Below, one piece after another: positions 1 to 12,300 of a stretch of 64,000 nt of DNA. The DNA comes from Chinchilla lanigera (taxonomy: Eukaryota; Chordata; Mammalia; Rodentia; Chinchillidae): NCBI RefSeq assembly GCF_000276665.1, contig NW_004955481.1:2986756-3050755 (forward strand), written 5' to 3'. The translations under genes and the position numbers were made by a program. The notes beneath the pieces are model-generated. The model was not told the origin of the DNA, made no database searches, and saw only the letters and a program-made list of their open reading frames with translations. The first letter of the stretch is position 1. Each line of letters opens with the position of its first letter.

Positions 1-2619
1 GTGACAGAACAAGGGAGATTGCTGAGATCCAGCTGGTCATAAAGAGGACCTTATACCTATGGGCTCCTTTGTGTGTTTGTGCAAACACAAATATACAGGA
101 GTGCTTGCAGGTTCTGTGGTGTGTGTGTGTGTGTGTGTGTGTGTGTATTGGGGTGTGGTGTGGGCAATGCTGTGCTGGTAAATGTCAAACAGTTCTGGGG
201 AGAGCCTTGATTTTTAATGGTAGCCAATCTGAATGATATTGTCACTATGGCCAGTGTAAGGCTATGAAGTTAAAGGCATTGAATACAGGATTGGGGAGAG
301 ATACACAGTCAGTTCTCACCAGTAGTTGTAATCAGTTCATGTACATTGTGGGTTGTAAGTTTCCAGCTCCTCTGTTTTTCAAAAACAGGTAACCTCCCTT
401 CTCGCTAGAGTATCTGCTTCTCAAGTTATGGCTATTGCTTTAGGCTTTATTCAGGTTCCCGTTCATATCTCCCAAACAGAATTAATTACTTATTCTGTTA
501 CCAAACCAAGCCTGCTTTGCCTGCTAAGCATTGGTCTAGCCACTGAAATAACACATTTTACTAAAGAGAAAAATTCTATTTATAAAGTAGCCAACCACAG
601 GGAGACCAGGGTGCAGATCGCAAATCTGCCTCCCCAGGAATGAAGTTTGAGGAGACTTATGAGCTGAAGGTAGATAAAGCTGATGGAGTTTAATTCCATC
701 AGGGGGTTAATTCTAGAACTAAGGGCAGATAGTTTGCTTAGATTTTCCCTCAGTTTCAATTCCACCCTAACCATTTATTCTTTTGCAAAAGTTCATAGCT
801 CACCACAACTCATAGGAACTCTGTAATGGTCGTTTTGATGTTTTGTTTTTTTTTTCTTTAAAATATACACAGTCACTAGCAAGGCCATTTGTTTATTCAG
901 AAAGCAGTGAACAGGATACTACAGGCCAGTCACTCAACCACCTGCCCTTAAAGATTGGGCAAACTCTGCTGGCTGCATAAAACTGGGCAGGCAAGAGAAG
1001 GCAGGCACCCTCAGTTCTTGCCCTTTAAGAATTAATTGGCTGCCAGGTTCTCTGGCATGTGCATGAATACCTTTCTCATCCTGCAGGAAACCCTCTTTTA
1101 TTAGTTGCGGGGGGGCTTTCCTTTGAAACGCCCCACTCTCTTTCCTCTCTTATGAAATCCTGTATCCTGGAGTCAGTCCAGACTAGATTCAGGACTCATG
1201 GAGCCTGACACTATATTTATATACTTTGGTGGTAGGGGGGTGTGGGTGTGAGAGGGGTATTTAGAAAAATAATTCAAAACTACAAACATACAATGACTAG
1301 GGTCAGAACCTTTGGAAGGAGTCTGTGGAAACGAAGGTCTCTAAAGCTGAAGCTTCATTAGCTTCCAGTAAATACGTCCCTGTAGCCAGACACAGACTAT
1401 AATCAGAAGGAAACTGGACATTTGCCTGGTGATGGTAGGTAGTATAAATGTCCTGATTGTTTTCCTTTTGGGTAAGGAGGAAGATTTGGAATTCTGCCCC
1501 ACCTGCAAACTCTGCCTTCAAAAATGATGCTGGAGGTCATCACCTACCTTCCAAGGAAGCCACTTTATTTTGCCTCATTCCTGCTGTCCCCTGTGGCTTC
1601 TCGCCTATCTCTTGGTACGGAACAGACTTGTCATGCCTGTAACTGGCATACCTGCTTCAAGGAAGTAGCTCCTCTAAGCTCTACTTCCAGAAGCATTGTG
1701 GGTGAGAAGGGACCTCTAGTGGTCGGTCGTGCAGGTCACCTCACGCCACCTCCTACCTGTTCTCTTAAAGGTGTTCTGGCTTGTTGGAGTTCCAATTGGA
1801 CGAAGCTCTGGAATAACTGCCCACAGACATATTTTCTGGTTTGCTATCCATCTGGAGTCACAGGGCTTTGTGAAAAGATGTTGGAACATTCACACTTAGG
1901 TTACTGTCTCAGTCTTCCCATCTTTCCCCCAAGGCCTGCTAAGCCTTAAAATCCTCACCCCCCAAAAGGTGATAATCTTTAATCTAGGTAGAGGGGAAGA
2001 TTGAATGGAAGAGCATGTATAAAGAGTGAGCTTGTAATAGGTACTCAATAAAAATTTAGTTCTCTTACTCTTCCCTTCAAGTTAAAATTTCATGGAGGGC
2101 AAAGAAGGGAGGAGAATATAGATCAGAGGAATTTTTGTTTTGACATTATGTAGATGGATTATGGAGGGTAAGATAATGTCTTAGTCTGTTCAGGGTCCTT
2201 ATAAAAATACACATGTATGTGCATGTGCACACGCATGAGCACACACAATTTTTGCCCACACTTTCAGCAGTTTTTCTGATGCTCTAAAAATCATTTACAG
2301 CTCGAGAAGCCAAATTAAGAAACTCTGAAGTAAGATATCTGGAAAAGGATGCAACCAACAGTTGAACGGATTCTGAGCCCTCATCTGTCACTAAAGAACA
2401 ATGTCATTTTAGATAAGTCCTTTTACCTATCTGTATTTCATTTCCCTATTATATAAAACAAAGGTTAGGCAGATGTAGGGTTGCTAGATACAACATAGGA
2501 TGCCTACTGAAACAGGAATTTGAAAGCAACAATATTTTTAAAAATAGAAGTACATACCAAATATTGTCTTTGTCATTAATGCATATTAATAGTTGCACAG
2601 GACTATGCTCCAAAAGTAT
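1..2619. other. Intergenic stretch, no gene recognised
   Basis: AT-rich sequence with one (GT)n tract. Open frames here are short and have no recognisable domain or coding pattern. Confidence 0.6.
119..146. repeat. (GT)14 microsatellite
   Basis: Uninterrupted GT dinucleotides. Confidence 0.98.
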
Positions 2620-2777
2620 TCTTTTTTAAAAAAAAAAAACAGGGTCAATTTTGAGACTATGTAGTTCAGGCAGTTTTGAACTCACTATGTATCCCAGGAT
2701 GGTCTCAAACTTACAGTAATCCTCCTGCCTCCGCCTCCCAAGTGCTGGGATTACAGCCATGTGCCACCACGTCCAGT
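2620..2777 (-). repeat. B1 SINE
   Basis: The reverse complement carries the 7SL-derived core with GGTGGCACATGGCTGTAATC and an A-rich tail. Confidence 0.85.
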
Positions 2778-2871
2778 TCAGTATTCATTATTTAGCTGAA
2801 ATTTAAAATGAATGCAATGACCTGTATTTTTACTTGCTAAATCTGGCAACCCTAGACAGGTAGCAACTCAG

Positions 2872-2950
2872 ACCTTTTTTTAATGCAAGAAATTGAACCC
2901 AGGGCCTCACACATGATAAGCTCTACCATGGAGCTTTACCTCCATCTCAA
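2872..2950 (-). repeat. ID-type tRNA SINE, old copy
   Basis: Reverse-strand pattern ATTGAACCCAGGGCCTC then a degenerate A-box remnant, as in old ID copies. Confidence 0.7.
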
Positions 2951-3054
2951 TTCAGGTGTGATTTAAGGTCTAAGATTTTTGGTGAGGAGGGATGGGAAGT
3001 TAGAAGATTACTGATCACTGTTTAAGCAGAAAATTCTGAAGTCCTATAACCAGT

Positions 3055-3204
3055 CTTTTTTTTTTTTTTTTTTGAGATAGGTTTCCACTCCGGTTCAGTC
3101 TACCCTGGGCCTTCTATGTAGCTCTGACTGGCCTCAAATTCCCAATCCTCCTGGCTCTCCCTCCTGAGTGCTAGGATTACAGGCATGCAACATCACACTT
3201 GGCC
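3055..3204 (-). repeat. B1 SINE
   Basis: Poly-T then GAGATAGG...CTAGGATTACAGGCATGC, a reverse-strand B1. Confidence 0.85.
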
Positions 3205-3932
3205 TGAGGTGACCAATTTTAAGCAGGTCAATGGATCCTGTGTTGTATTTTAAATGGAAAAGACAGCACACTGTGTTGTTGAATTAACCTAAGAACCACT
3301 CTATTACCACTAAGCTGCAACCTCCAGATTTCTAGCTTTTCTGTCACTCTAAAAGCTTCAGTGGCATTTCTAGCGACCTGGCCAGATGACCCAGCAGGCT
3401 TGTGGCCCTCCAGCCATTTTCTGAGTTGCTGATCTGTCACATTTAACGTTGGCTGGAAGGCCCAAAGCCTGTGTTGCTCATCAGTCAGCTGCCCCTTCCC
3501 TCAAGCCTCTTCTGCCTTCTGGTTGCTTCTCTCTTCCACTCTTCATCCCTATAAAATTGAAAGTATGGTGAGGCCTATTGAACCTGTGAAGCCAGTCTCT
3601 GACAGGGCAACCCTAGGAACATATCCTTTTCTGGGGCAGAGCACCGAGCTTATGCCTCTGTTTTGTTTCAGAGTAGGCATCCTGCTCGTCTTTCCCTCCC
3701 TTTATTCCTTCAGCTCATGGCTCCTGAGTATCCATCATGCAATAGGCACTGTGCGAGATATTTCCCCTTTGCTAAGAACTTTCATTTTCGTCACCTCAGC
3801 CAGTGTCTAGTCCTATAGTCTATGGTTCTCAAAGAGAAATTTATAAGTTACTGTATCAGAGTCACATGGGAGTCTTATTAATGGTGAGATTATCAAACTA
3901 ATAGAGGAAAGTACCTTGAAATTCCCTGAAGT

Positions 3933-3935
<3 letters not shown>

Positions 3936-3986
<51 letters not shown>
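3936..3986. repeat. (TG)n microsatellite abutting an ID element
   Basis: About 25 TG units, lying exactly where the A-rich tail of the adjoining minus-strand ID element should be. Confidence 0.97.
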
Positions 3987-3989
<3 letters not shown>

Positions 3990-4060
3990 GCTGGGTACCA
4001 AATCCAGGGCCTTGTGCATGCTAAGCACATACTCTATTACTGAACTACATCCTCAGCCCC
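3987..4060 (-). repeat. ID-type SINE
   Basis: TGCTGGGTACCAAATCCAGG...CCTCAGCCCC, a reverse-strand ID. Confidence 0.75.
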
Positions 4061-4181
4061 TCATAATTCTTTTTTGTAAAGAGGCACTGAAAGGGTTTAT
4101 TAGGCAGAAATTAAAAAGTACAGACTTGAAGAAATAGAGTGCAGGACCCCTGAGAGCTGGGGCCATCACCATGGAGGAAGG

Positions 4182-4228
4182 GAGAGAGAGAGGGAAAGAG
4201 AGAAAAAGAGAAAGAGAGAAAGAGAGAC

Positions 4229-4286
<58 letters not shown>
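4182..4286. repeat. (GA)n-rich simple repeat
   Basis: Imperfect at the left (GGGA, AAAG units), becoming pure GA for the last roughly 50 bases. Confidence 0.97.
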
Positions 4287-4288
<2 letters not shown>

Positions 4289-4975
4289 CTTATTTCCTGG
4301 AACGGGGAAAAGTTCATGCTTCTCTCTTCTCTTCAGGGGTGGAAATCCCAGGAAAAGGCCCTCCCCAAGAGCACTGGCCCGCTTTACAGGGGATGGTGGG
4401 CCTGATTTGTTTGTTTTAGGGGAGGTGGTTCAAAATTTCTTTGGGTTCTCTCAACCTGCTCCTTCCTCGTGGGACTGGGCTGCTGCTCTCTGCTCTGTCC
4501 CTTCAGTTCCTAAGTGTGGCTGTTAGGAAGGATCCTGATTTAACCAGAGGGACGCGGACCTGGACATTGGGTGACTGGCTGGGTCTGCGAGTTGCACTCT
4601 TCTTAAAACTATGATTTTTGGCTATGGTTTCCTTGTCTTGTTTATGCATATACTGCTTCCCTCCCACCTGGCTGCGCTACACATTCCAGAGTGGAGCTGG
4701 GGTCATCACCATGGAGGGCAGGGCAGTGGTGACACAGGAGAGCCTGGCTTGCCTGTGGGAGTTTCCTCATAATTTTTATACTCATCTTAACCACAAAGTC
4801 ATGGGTGCCAGTTCCTAGACGCCCTTCCCAGTTACCTTTCCAGAAGTGCCAGGGCCTGGAGAATGTGGAGCATATGGGTGTCTGTTGCTGGAATTTTCAG
4901 ACTCAAGGCTGCTCTTCCTCTCCCACTCTGAGCTTAAGCTACTTGTAGAAGATATGGAGTATTGAACTCTATTTT

Positions 4976-5060
4976 GTTTTGTTTTTGTGATGCCAGGATT
5001 CAACCTAGGACCTGGTGCATGCTACGTAAGCACTCTAGCACTGAGATATACCCCCAGCCC
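4976..5060 (-). repeat. ID-type SINE
   Basis: Reverse-strand B-box (GATTCAACC) and A-box (CTGAGATATACC) regions in the right order. Confidence 0.75.
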
Positions 5061-5329
5061 TGAACTCTATTAATATTTCAACCAGCCAAGCTACTTAAGT
5101 TTAATAGTTAACTACTATGCTTAATTACTTATAGAAAAATGATGTGCTCTGTCTGTCAGTTATAGGAAAGAGGAATGTTCTAGGGATGTGCTTAGACAGG
5201 CATATCACTTATTTATCTCTCTAAAAGTGATACCATGTTGCTATTCTTTTTTAGCTAGAAATCCTTCTATAGCACCTGAGGACACTCTGCAATGCTACTG
5301 ACTGTCATTATTAATTTTTCACTCTAGAA

Positions 5330-5610
5330 CCTAAGACACCTGAAGGCCAGGAGCTTTATTTTACTCACTTGTGTCTCTCCCAGGGTACCTATTTTATGTG
5401 TGGAATCTATGGAGCACCATTCATCTTGTAGATATAATAGTTTGGTAGAGTTATTACAACAATTTTCCACAGGTGGCAGTAGAGTAACTTTAGAAGCCTC
5501 CTTCCCTAATTCAAGACAAAGCCACCATATTGGCTTAGATGGGACTGGCATCCCCAATATTTAGAATACTTAGCACATAGTAAATACACAATAAAAATCT
5601 GCTAAGTACA
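5330..5610. repeat. Possible L2-type remnant
   Basis: Ends with a pattern like CTTAGCACATAGTAAATACACAATAAA, reminiscent of L2/MIR 3' ends. Diverged. Confidence 0.35.
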
Positions 5611-5794
5611 TTTCTTTAACATTTTAGTTATAAAAAGTCAGACATACAGAAAATATAGTACAGTGAAATACTATATACAGAAAAAAATATAGTACTATTC
5701 ATACAGAAAGAATAGTACAAGGAAGAACTATATGTTCCTGTGTAGATTAAGTAAATTTTAGTTAATTTCTGTCATATTTTGTGTTTATTGATTA

Positions 5795-5866
5795 TGATTA
5801 TGATTAAACACAGGGCCTTGTGCATGCTACGTACACACTATACCACTGAACTAGATTTCTAGCCCT
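5795..5866 (-). repeat. ID-type SINE, old copy
   Basis: ACACAGGGCCTTGTGCATGC then CCACTGAACTAGAT in reverse-strand order. Confidence 0.7.
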
Positions 5867-6259
5867 ATTTTTGCTAAATCATTTGAAAGTTAGTTGCAAT
5901 TGTCATACCACTCACCCTCAAACATTTCAGTAGGCCTCTCCAGAGAATTAGGACATTCTCCTATATAACTTCAAAACCATTATCCCATTTACAAATAATT
6001 GACCATTATTTTTTAGTATCACCTAGAAAATTGTGGAAGTTGCTATTGGTGTCCTACTGACATCTCCTTGTGCTACATAGAGATTATCCCCTAACAGTTT
6101 CCATATATCAAGTAACTTCCTGTATGTCTTTCTCTGGACATTGTTGGCTGGCTTGAGTGAGTGTGCTCTGCCCTCACAGGGCAGGCTAGAAGTGCTAAGG
6201 AGCCAAAGTGTCCCTCAAATGGTAAAGGTGAGAAGTTGATTGATAAATACTCAAGCTTG

Positions 6260-6490
6260 CTTCCCCATAATGAATTGATCATGAGGAGTGTTCACCGAAT
6301 TTCTCAAAGGTTCCACGGCACAGTTTCCCATAGCAGTAACTTGTTCATTAACATATCCTGTATTAATATTCCTCCCTCCCCTATCTTACTTTCTATGCTT
6401 CCTGAGACTGTCTTTAAATAAATTGTTTGCACTCAAAGTTTTGTCTGAGGGTCTTCTTTGGAGGTACCCAGAACCAAGACATCAGTCTAG
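6260..6490 (+). mobile_element. Possible old LTR remnant (ERVL/MaLR type)
   Basis: An AATAAA (6416-6421) is followed by TTTGCACTCAAAG and the GTCTGAGGGTCTTC / CCAGAACCAAGACATC pattern typical of the R-U5 end of old mammalian LTRs. The rest is too diverged to classify. Confidence 0.4.
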
Positions 6491-6779
6491 TGCTAAATTT
6501 ATTTTAAAATGATAATAGCAAAACAGTCATCCTTTCTTAGGCAGAAATTAAAGGATGACTGATAGGACTGATTTCCTATAGCTCTTGGATCCACAGAGAA
6601 GTAAACTCAAAACCTGCTTGGGGGAGATTGTACCCAGCCAATAGGAGTGGCTCTCAGTGATGATCCTTACTTGAACAATGTGATAGTGAGGCTGTGCTTG
6701 TTCACTATACCCAACCCAGCCTATCTTAATAATAATAATAAATAATTACTGCTTAATAAGGGCTTGCTGTGCAGCAGTC

Positions 6780-6920
6780 TTACATACTCCATTTCATTTA
6801 CTACTCACAGTGACTCTGTAGGGAGGGAACTATTATTATTCCTATTGCATTGATCAAGAACCTGAACTTCAATAGAAGTTAAGCAACCTTTCAAGTCACG
6901 TAGCTAGTAAGAGACAGATC
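6780..6920 (-). repeat. MIR SINE remnant
   Basis: The reverse-complemented core pattern GAAGTTAAGCAACC...GTAGCTAGTAAG is characteristic of MIR. Confidence 0.7.
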
Positions 6921-8224
6921 TCTGGTGTATTTCACCAATGTGTTAAAATGTACAGGCAACCATAAATATTCTTCTATTTTCACACACAGGGGAACAATAG
7001 CACTTGTCAGGTAAAATTTTGCATTGGTAATAACACCATAACACACAGTTTTTTAAATCAATAAAACAAGTTATTACCAATTGCTAATTCTTGGGAGTGT
7101 AATGCAAGGATTTCCCAATTAGACGAGAATCTAAAGGATCCCCTAAAATGATCCCCTACCATACCTGGCTTGGCACAGTTTACACACTGGGCTCCCTTTT
7201 CCAGCATTATTTAAGTTGTGTGGAGCCTTCGATTATTTTGATTGTTGTGAAAGTCAAATCTCTCCTTAGACTTGTCCTATCACAGTCCCCAAGCTATCAG
7301 ATTGTCAAAACACATTCATCTCACTTGAATATGACTAAATTAAGCAAGATGTGCTACACACTTTTGCATAATTTCAGGCTTCCATGGAACATTACATCCT
7401 TGTTAGTAATATCCAGCCCCACCTAGTAACCTAGGTACACAGGAAAACTCAGATCTTCAGAAGATGTCTTTCCCAATTACTGTCTTCTCTAAGAATCCAT
7501 AAAGAGAAATAGACTTTGAACCCAATTTATCTTATTTACTTGACCCTACTGTCATAAAGTGTTCAAATTCAAGTATTATAAAGGATAGTAACAAGGACAG
7601 AATTCAGGGTCCCAGGCAGAGGAACAGAAGGCCAAGGAAGTCAGCCTTTCAGAGCTCAGCAGGTAAGTGGTGAGTCTCTTGTAGAGAACGTAAAGAGTCA
7701 AGTGAGGGAAATTCATTATGAAAGTTGATGTTTTTTGGGAGGAAGGAAAGAGAAGACATCAATTTTCTTGTTTTACAAGGGGATGACTGTGGGGTGAGGT
7801 TTGTCAAGAAGCCCATATCCCAGTTTTTGTTGAGTAAACTGTAGTGGAGAATCTTTGAAATGATTATAACAAATTCTGAAATGGTTATAGCAGTGTGATA
7901 GAAATATCTTAGGCAAAAAATTTAAATTACGAAAGAATCAATATTAGTACTAATTGCATTTTATGAGAAGACCGATGCAGGCTTGCCAACCGGAGGAGGT
8001 GAGCCTGGCAGGACTAAAACTTGCTACTAACTGGACAGGCCTGGGACAGGGGAGGCACAGAGGAGACCTGGAGTAGTTCTAGATATATTCTGGGTCTTGA
8101 CAGTTAATACCCATGTTAAAGGGATAATACTCCAAGTTGTAAAGTCAATGGAGTAGCCAGGGAGTGGAAAGGATGACTGATATAAAGGGAGAGAATATTA
8201 ATTTAGGCAAGAGGGTGAGTAAGA
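6921..8224. other. Intergenic stretch, nothing recognised
   Basis: No gene, RNA or repeat could be recognised. A 92-codon frame at 7148-7426 has no domain-like features. Confidence 0.5.
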
Positions 8225-8345
8225 GCCTCACCTTGGAAGTCCTGGGGTTTGAATATTCACTCTGACTTTTATCATTTTTAGGATCTTGGGCAAATTGCAT
8301 CAGCTCTCTAAACCTCTAGAAACTACCTCAACAGGGTGGTTCTAG
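8225..8345 (+). repeat. MIR SINE remnant
   Basis: CTTGGGCAAATTGCATCAGC...TCTAAACCTCT follows the MIR core order. Confidence 0.6.
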
Positions 8346-8436
8346 GGCTTAACTATGATTGAAAGGACATATGTGACAGGCCATTACATAGTATGTGTTT
8401 CTACTATATTTATAGAAGTACTCTTTTTTATTTTTT

Positions 8437-8507
8437 TAGTGCTGGAGAGTAAACCCAGGACCTTGCACATGATTTGCAAGAGCTTTACCCCTAAGCTAAA
8501 TCTTTGG
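8437..8507 (-). repeat. ID-type SINE
   Basis: GTGCTGGAGAGTAAACCCAGG and CCTTGCACAT in reverse-strand ID order. Confidence 0.7.
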
Positions 8508-9160
8508 CTTAGTAGTATTCTTGAAAGGAAGTAAAGAAGACATATTTTTTTTTCCAGATTGAGGTAGAGAATATCTTAAGGAGAGGTATATAGAAGAAAA
8601 GGCACAAAAAAGGGAGAAAGAAGGCCTTGATTATTTATTATTTTTAGTCCATACTGAGTCAAAGGAAAGGAATATTAAGAAGTACAAAAATGTTAGCAAG
8701 TTTTAAAACTAGAACCTATGTTTCCACTGGGTCCTTCCTGAGTACACACCATTTGAACCTATGGGATTTGATTCTCTATTATCACAGCAACTTTCCAAAA
8801 ATGACCAGAGAGAGTCTTTCAAAACAAGAATTACTTTGGTTAGTAAAGACTGAGAATAAAGTCAGTTTCATTTCTTTTCCCATTAAAATGACATTCTATT
8901 CTATCTTCCCTAGTTTTTCTAGGGAAAACTGATTTTATCTTACCCAGATTGTCCTGTATCTTATAGCCTACTGTATTTCCTTGTGTTTTTCTTTTTGTTA
9001 CCTTAAAAGAGTTCTTAATACTACAAGTACTTTGAACTTATTCAGATCAGAGTTGTTTAATTAAAAACTAGAAGTAGTACCGTTATAGCTGGGATGACTC
9101 ATCTGGGACTTTATTTTAAATACCAAATAGACAGGGAAAAGTTCATAAACTCATTGTAGT

Positions 9161-9170
9161 ACAAAGTGCA
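9161..9170 (+). promoter_or_regulatory. Possible HNF4-like site upstream of TMIGD1 ATG
   Basis: ACAAAGTGCA resembles the HNF4 direct-repeat core (CAAAGTCCA type), which would fit an intestine- and kidney-expressed gene. It could equally be intronic if a non-coding first exon lies further upstream. Confidence 0.2.
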
Positions 9171-9221
9171 AAACCAACTGCACTGTTTCCCCCCAGCAGG
9201 TTTAACTTCAATTCATTAAAA

Positions 9222-9303
9222 ATGGCATGGGAGAGCAGAAGTCTATTGCAAATGTGCAGATTTCTTCTTGTGGTGATTTTATTTTTGCCATCCAAGACAA
9301 CAA
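9222..9303 (+). CDS. TMIGD1: TMIGD1 first coding exon: signal peptide
   Basis: The ATG at 9222 has a strong context (A at -3, G at +4). The exon encodes a charged N-terminus (MAWESRS...) and a hydrophobic core FLLVVILFL, then ends after base 1 of a codon at a GTAAGT donor (9304). A pyrimidine run ending in CAGCAG at 9195-9200 looks like a splice acceptor, so an upstream non-coding exon is likely. Confidence 0.9.
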
Positions 9304-12300
9304 GTAAGTTAATACTCTCTTTGGCCTCTTTGTAGATAAAGAAACATTTTGCATTTTAAAAAATGATCAAGGGCTGGGGATGTAGCTTAGTGGTAGATCA
9401 CTTACCTAGTATGTGCAAGGCTAGGTTCAATCCCCAGCACTGAAAAAAAAAAAAAAAAGAAAGGAAGGAAGAGTAATCCCAGCACTCAGAAGGCTGAGTC
9501 AGGAGGATCGTTATGAGTTCGAGACCAGCCCAGGCTATAAAGTGAGCTCAAGACCAGCCTGCACTGCACGGCAAGACCCTATCTCAAAAAGAAAAAAAAA
9601 AACAAAACCCCCAAAAAAAAAAAAAAAAAGAAGGAAGGAAGAATGGAAGAAAAATCAAGACTGTAATCTTAAATACTTGGGAGGCCGAGACAGGAGGATC
9701 ATGAGTTCAAAGCTCACCTGCATAGCTTCTTTTTTTTTTTTTTTTTTTTTTTTTTTGGTTTTTCTCCGGTACCGGGAACCGAACTCACGACCTTGCGCTT
9801 GCCAGGCAGGCGCTTTTGCCGCTGAGCTAAATCCCCAGCCCCCACACCTGCATAGCTTCTAATGTGGCCTCAAAAAAAGAAAGAAAGAAAAGGAAAAAGA
9901 AATTCCAATTTGGAATGGCTGCACAGTTGGTATGGCTCAGAGTATCGGAGTTACTAATACAATAAAAAATTAAATGGAAAATTGTTTTCATGATTCTGAT
10001 AATACAAGAAGGGTTAAGCATACTATTCTTTCACGAGCAACAGCCAGCATTCTCATACAGTTTAATGCATTTCAATACTAATCTTACCCAAAATAATCTG
10101 CTTACTTGAACATACCACACTCACATGAAAATCTTTCCTGCATGTCTCTGCTCCTACCTGAAAGTAGTTTTTCCCCCTCCTGGATTTTAAAAGCAGTACA
10201 TAGTCATGTTAAAATAAATTAGGCAAGAGGCTAAGGATCAGTACTACAGCATGTACTTAGCACATGCAGAGCCCTGGGTTCAATCTCTAGCACTATGGAA
10301 AGAAAAGTTCTATAAAAGAATAAGGAAGGGAAGAAGGCTGGGGTTGTAGCTCCCCAAGGTAGAACAGGTGGCTACCATGTATGAGGCTCGGGCCTAGATC
10401 CTCAAGATCACAAAAAACAAAACAAGCAAACAAACAAAAACTATCACAAAATAAAAACTCTTCCAAATCCTGTCATCCATAGGTAACCACTCAATGTTTT
10501 GGCATATACTATCCCAAATTTTTAGAAACTAGTAGGCAGTAATCCCACCACCTTTATCAGCAGATTTTTTAAAAGCAAGTTTAAACCTGGGGTTTTGCCA
10601 GGGATATAGCTCAGTGGCACAAGCACCTACCTGGCAAGTGCAAGGTCCTGAGTTTGATTCCTGGTATCAAAAAAACCCAAAAAACAAAGTTAAACCTGGG
10701 GTTTTAGCTCAATGGTTAGTGTACTTGTCTAGCACATTTTCTAAAATTCAGAGCCCCAAAGCAAACAAACACCTGAGGTATATCTTGATCATCCACTCCA
10801 TGAATATTTGTCTATTCCACAAACCATAACTATTTAAACATCTTTTGATTTTACTATACTTCTGAAACTATTAAAACACCAGAAATGCAAGATCAAATTA
10901 GGCCATAATCAATCATCTAGTCAGAAAAGTGTTTTCAAATCAGTTTTGCCCCATTTGCATTTTGCTTTGATACACATAGTAATTATGAGATGTAATTTAT
11001 ATTCTGCCTTTTCATCTAATGTTATGTCTTAAATAATTTTCAACTTCGCTATAATTCTTTTTTTTAAATTTTCCTATCCCTACTGCTTTGCCTTCCTACT
11101 TTTAACCCCTTAACATAAGCAAATGAAGTCTGATATTTCTCCACTTTTGTCTCTATTTTTTACCAATCCCAGCTAATATATAAAGAACTTTTCTGCAATC
11201 ATTCTGGAACTGTTCTGTACATTTTTGTTTTTAATCCAGTGGTTCTCAAAGTTTACTGTGCATTAGAACCACCAGAGAGGCTTTTAAAAAGCCTAAGGCT
11301 TCTGGGCATGGTGGCACACCCTTGTAATTCCAGCACTTGGGAGGCTGAAGCAGGAAGATCGCCGCAAGTTCAAAGCAGCTTGAGCTATACAGTGAGTTTA
11401 AGGTTGGTCTGGACTACATGGCAAGACCCTGTCTCAAAAACCAAACCAAAACAAAAATGCCCAAGTCTGAGGTTACATTCATATCAGTCAATCAGATACC
11501 TGGGGGTGAGATCCTGGTATCAGGACTTTAAAAAAATCTCCAGGTATTTCCAATGTGCAGCAAAATTTAGTAACTACTAATTGCATCCTTTTCCATTTTT
11601 AGTTGAAAATACATTATGGATCTATTTCCTTGTAAAATCATACTGCTCTATAGGACTATTTTTGCACTGATGAAACATAATTAATTTAACTAACTCCCTA
11701 TTAATAGATATCTAGCTCATTCAACTCTGTATATCTTAATAGTTTCTCTCTATATTTCCAGGTTCTGTTTTAACTGTGAATGGTAAAACTGAGAACTATA
11801 TCCTGGACACTCAACCTGGTGTTGATGAATCTCTAGAATGTGCCGTTCATAACCATACCACAGATGAAGAACTCCTGTGGTACCGAGAAGAGGGAAGAGT
11901 GGGTTTGAAATCTGGAAACAAAATCAACTCCAGCTCTGTCTGTGTCTCTTCCATTAGTGAAAATGACAACGGAGTCAGCTTTACCTGCAAGCTGCAGAGC
12001 GATCAGACAGTGTCCATCTCAGTGGTGCTGAACGTCACTTGTGAGTGAAGGGAATAGAAGCGGTCGGTCAGTCTGTAATGTCTGCGCTATATTAAGTGGC
12101 AGTTGCAGTCTAGGCATTGGTTTGCCCTGCTTACACTCCCACAGTAAAGCATCTACCCCAGACCCCATACCCTTTCCAGCACTGAGTATCTGCTACCTGC
12201 ATTTGAAATTTTATTTTCATCTTTAAAATTAAGAATTAAGGCATTCACCTTCTCATAAATGTATTGGCTATTCATATTTATTTCCTGTGAAATAACTTAA

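Noticed and set aside
1524..1949. 141-codon plus-strand frame
   Set aside because: No recognised domain, splice signals or neighbouring gene context; consistent with chance.
4158..4718. Shared phrase CATCACCATGGAGG at 4165 and 4706
   Set aside because: A short repeated motif only; I could not extend the similarity, and no gene is supported.
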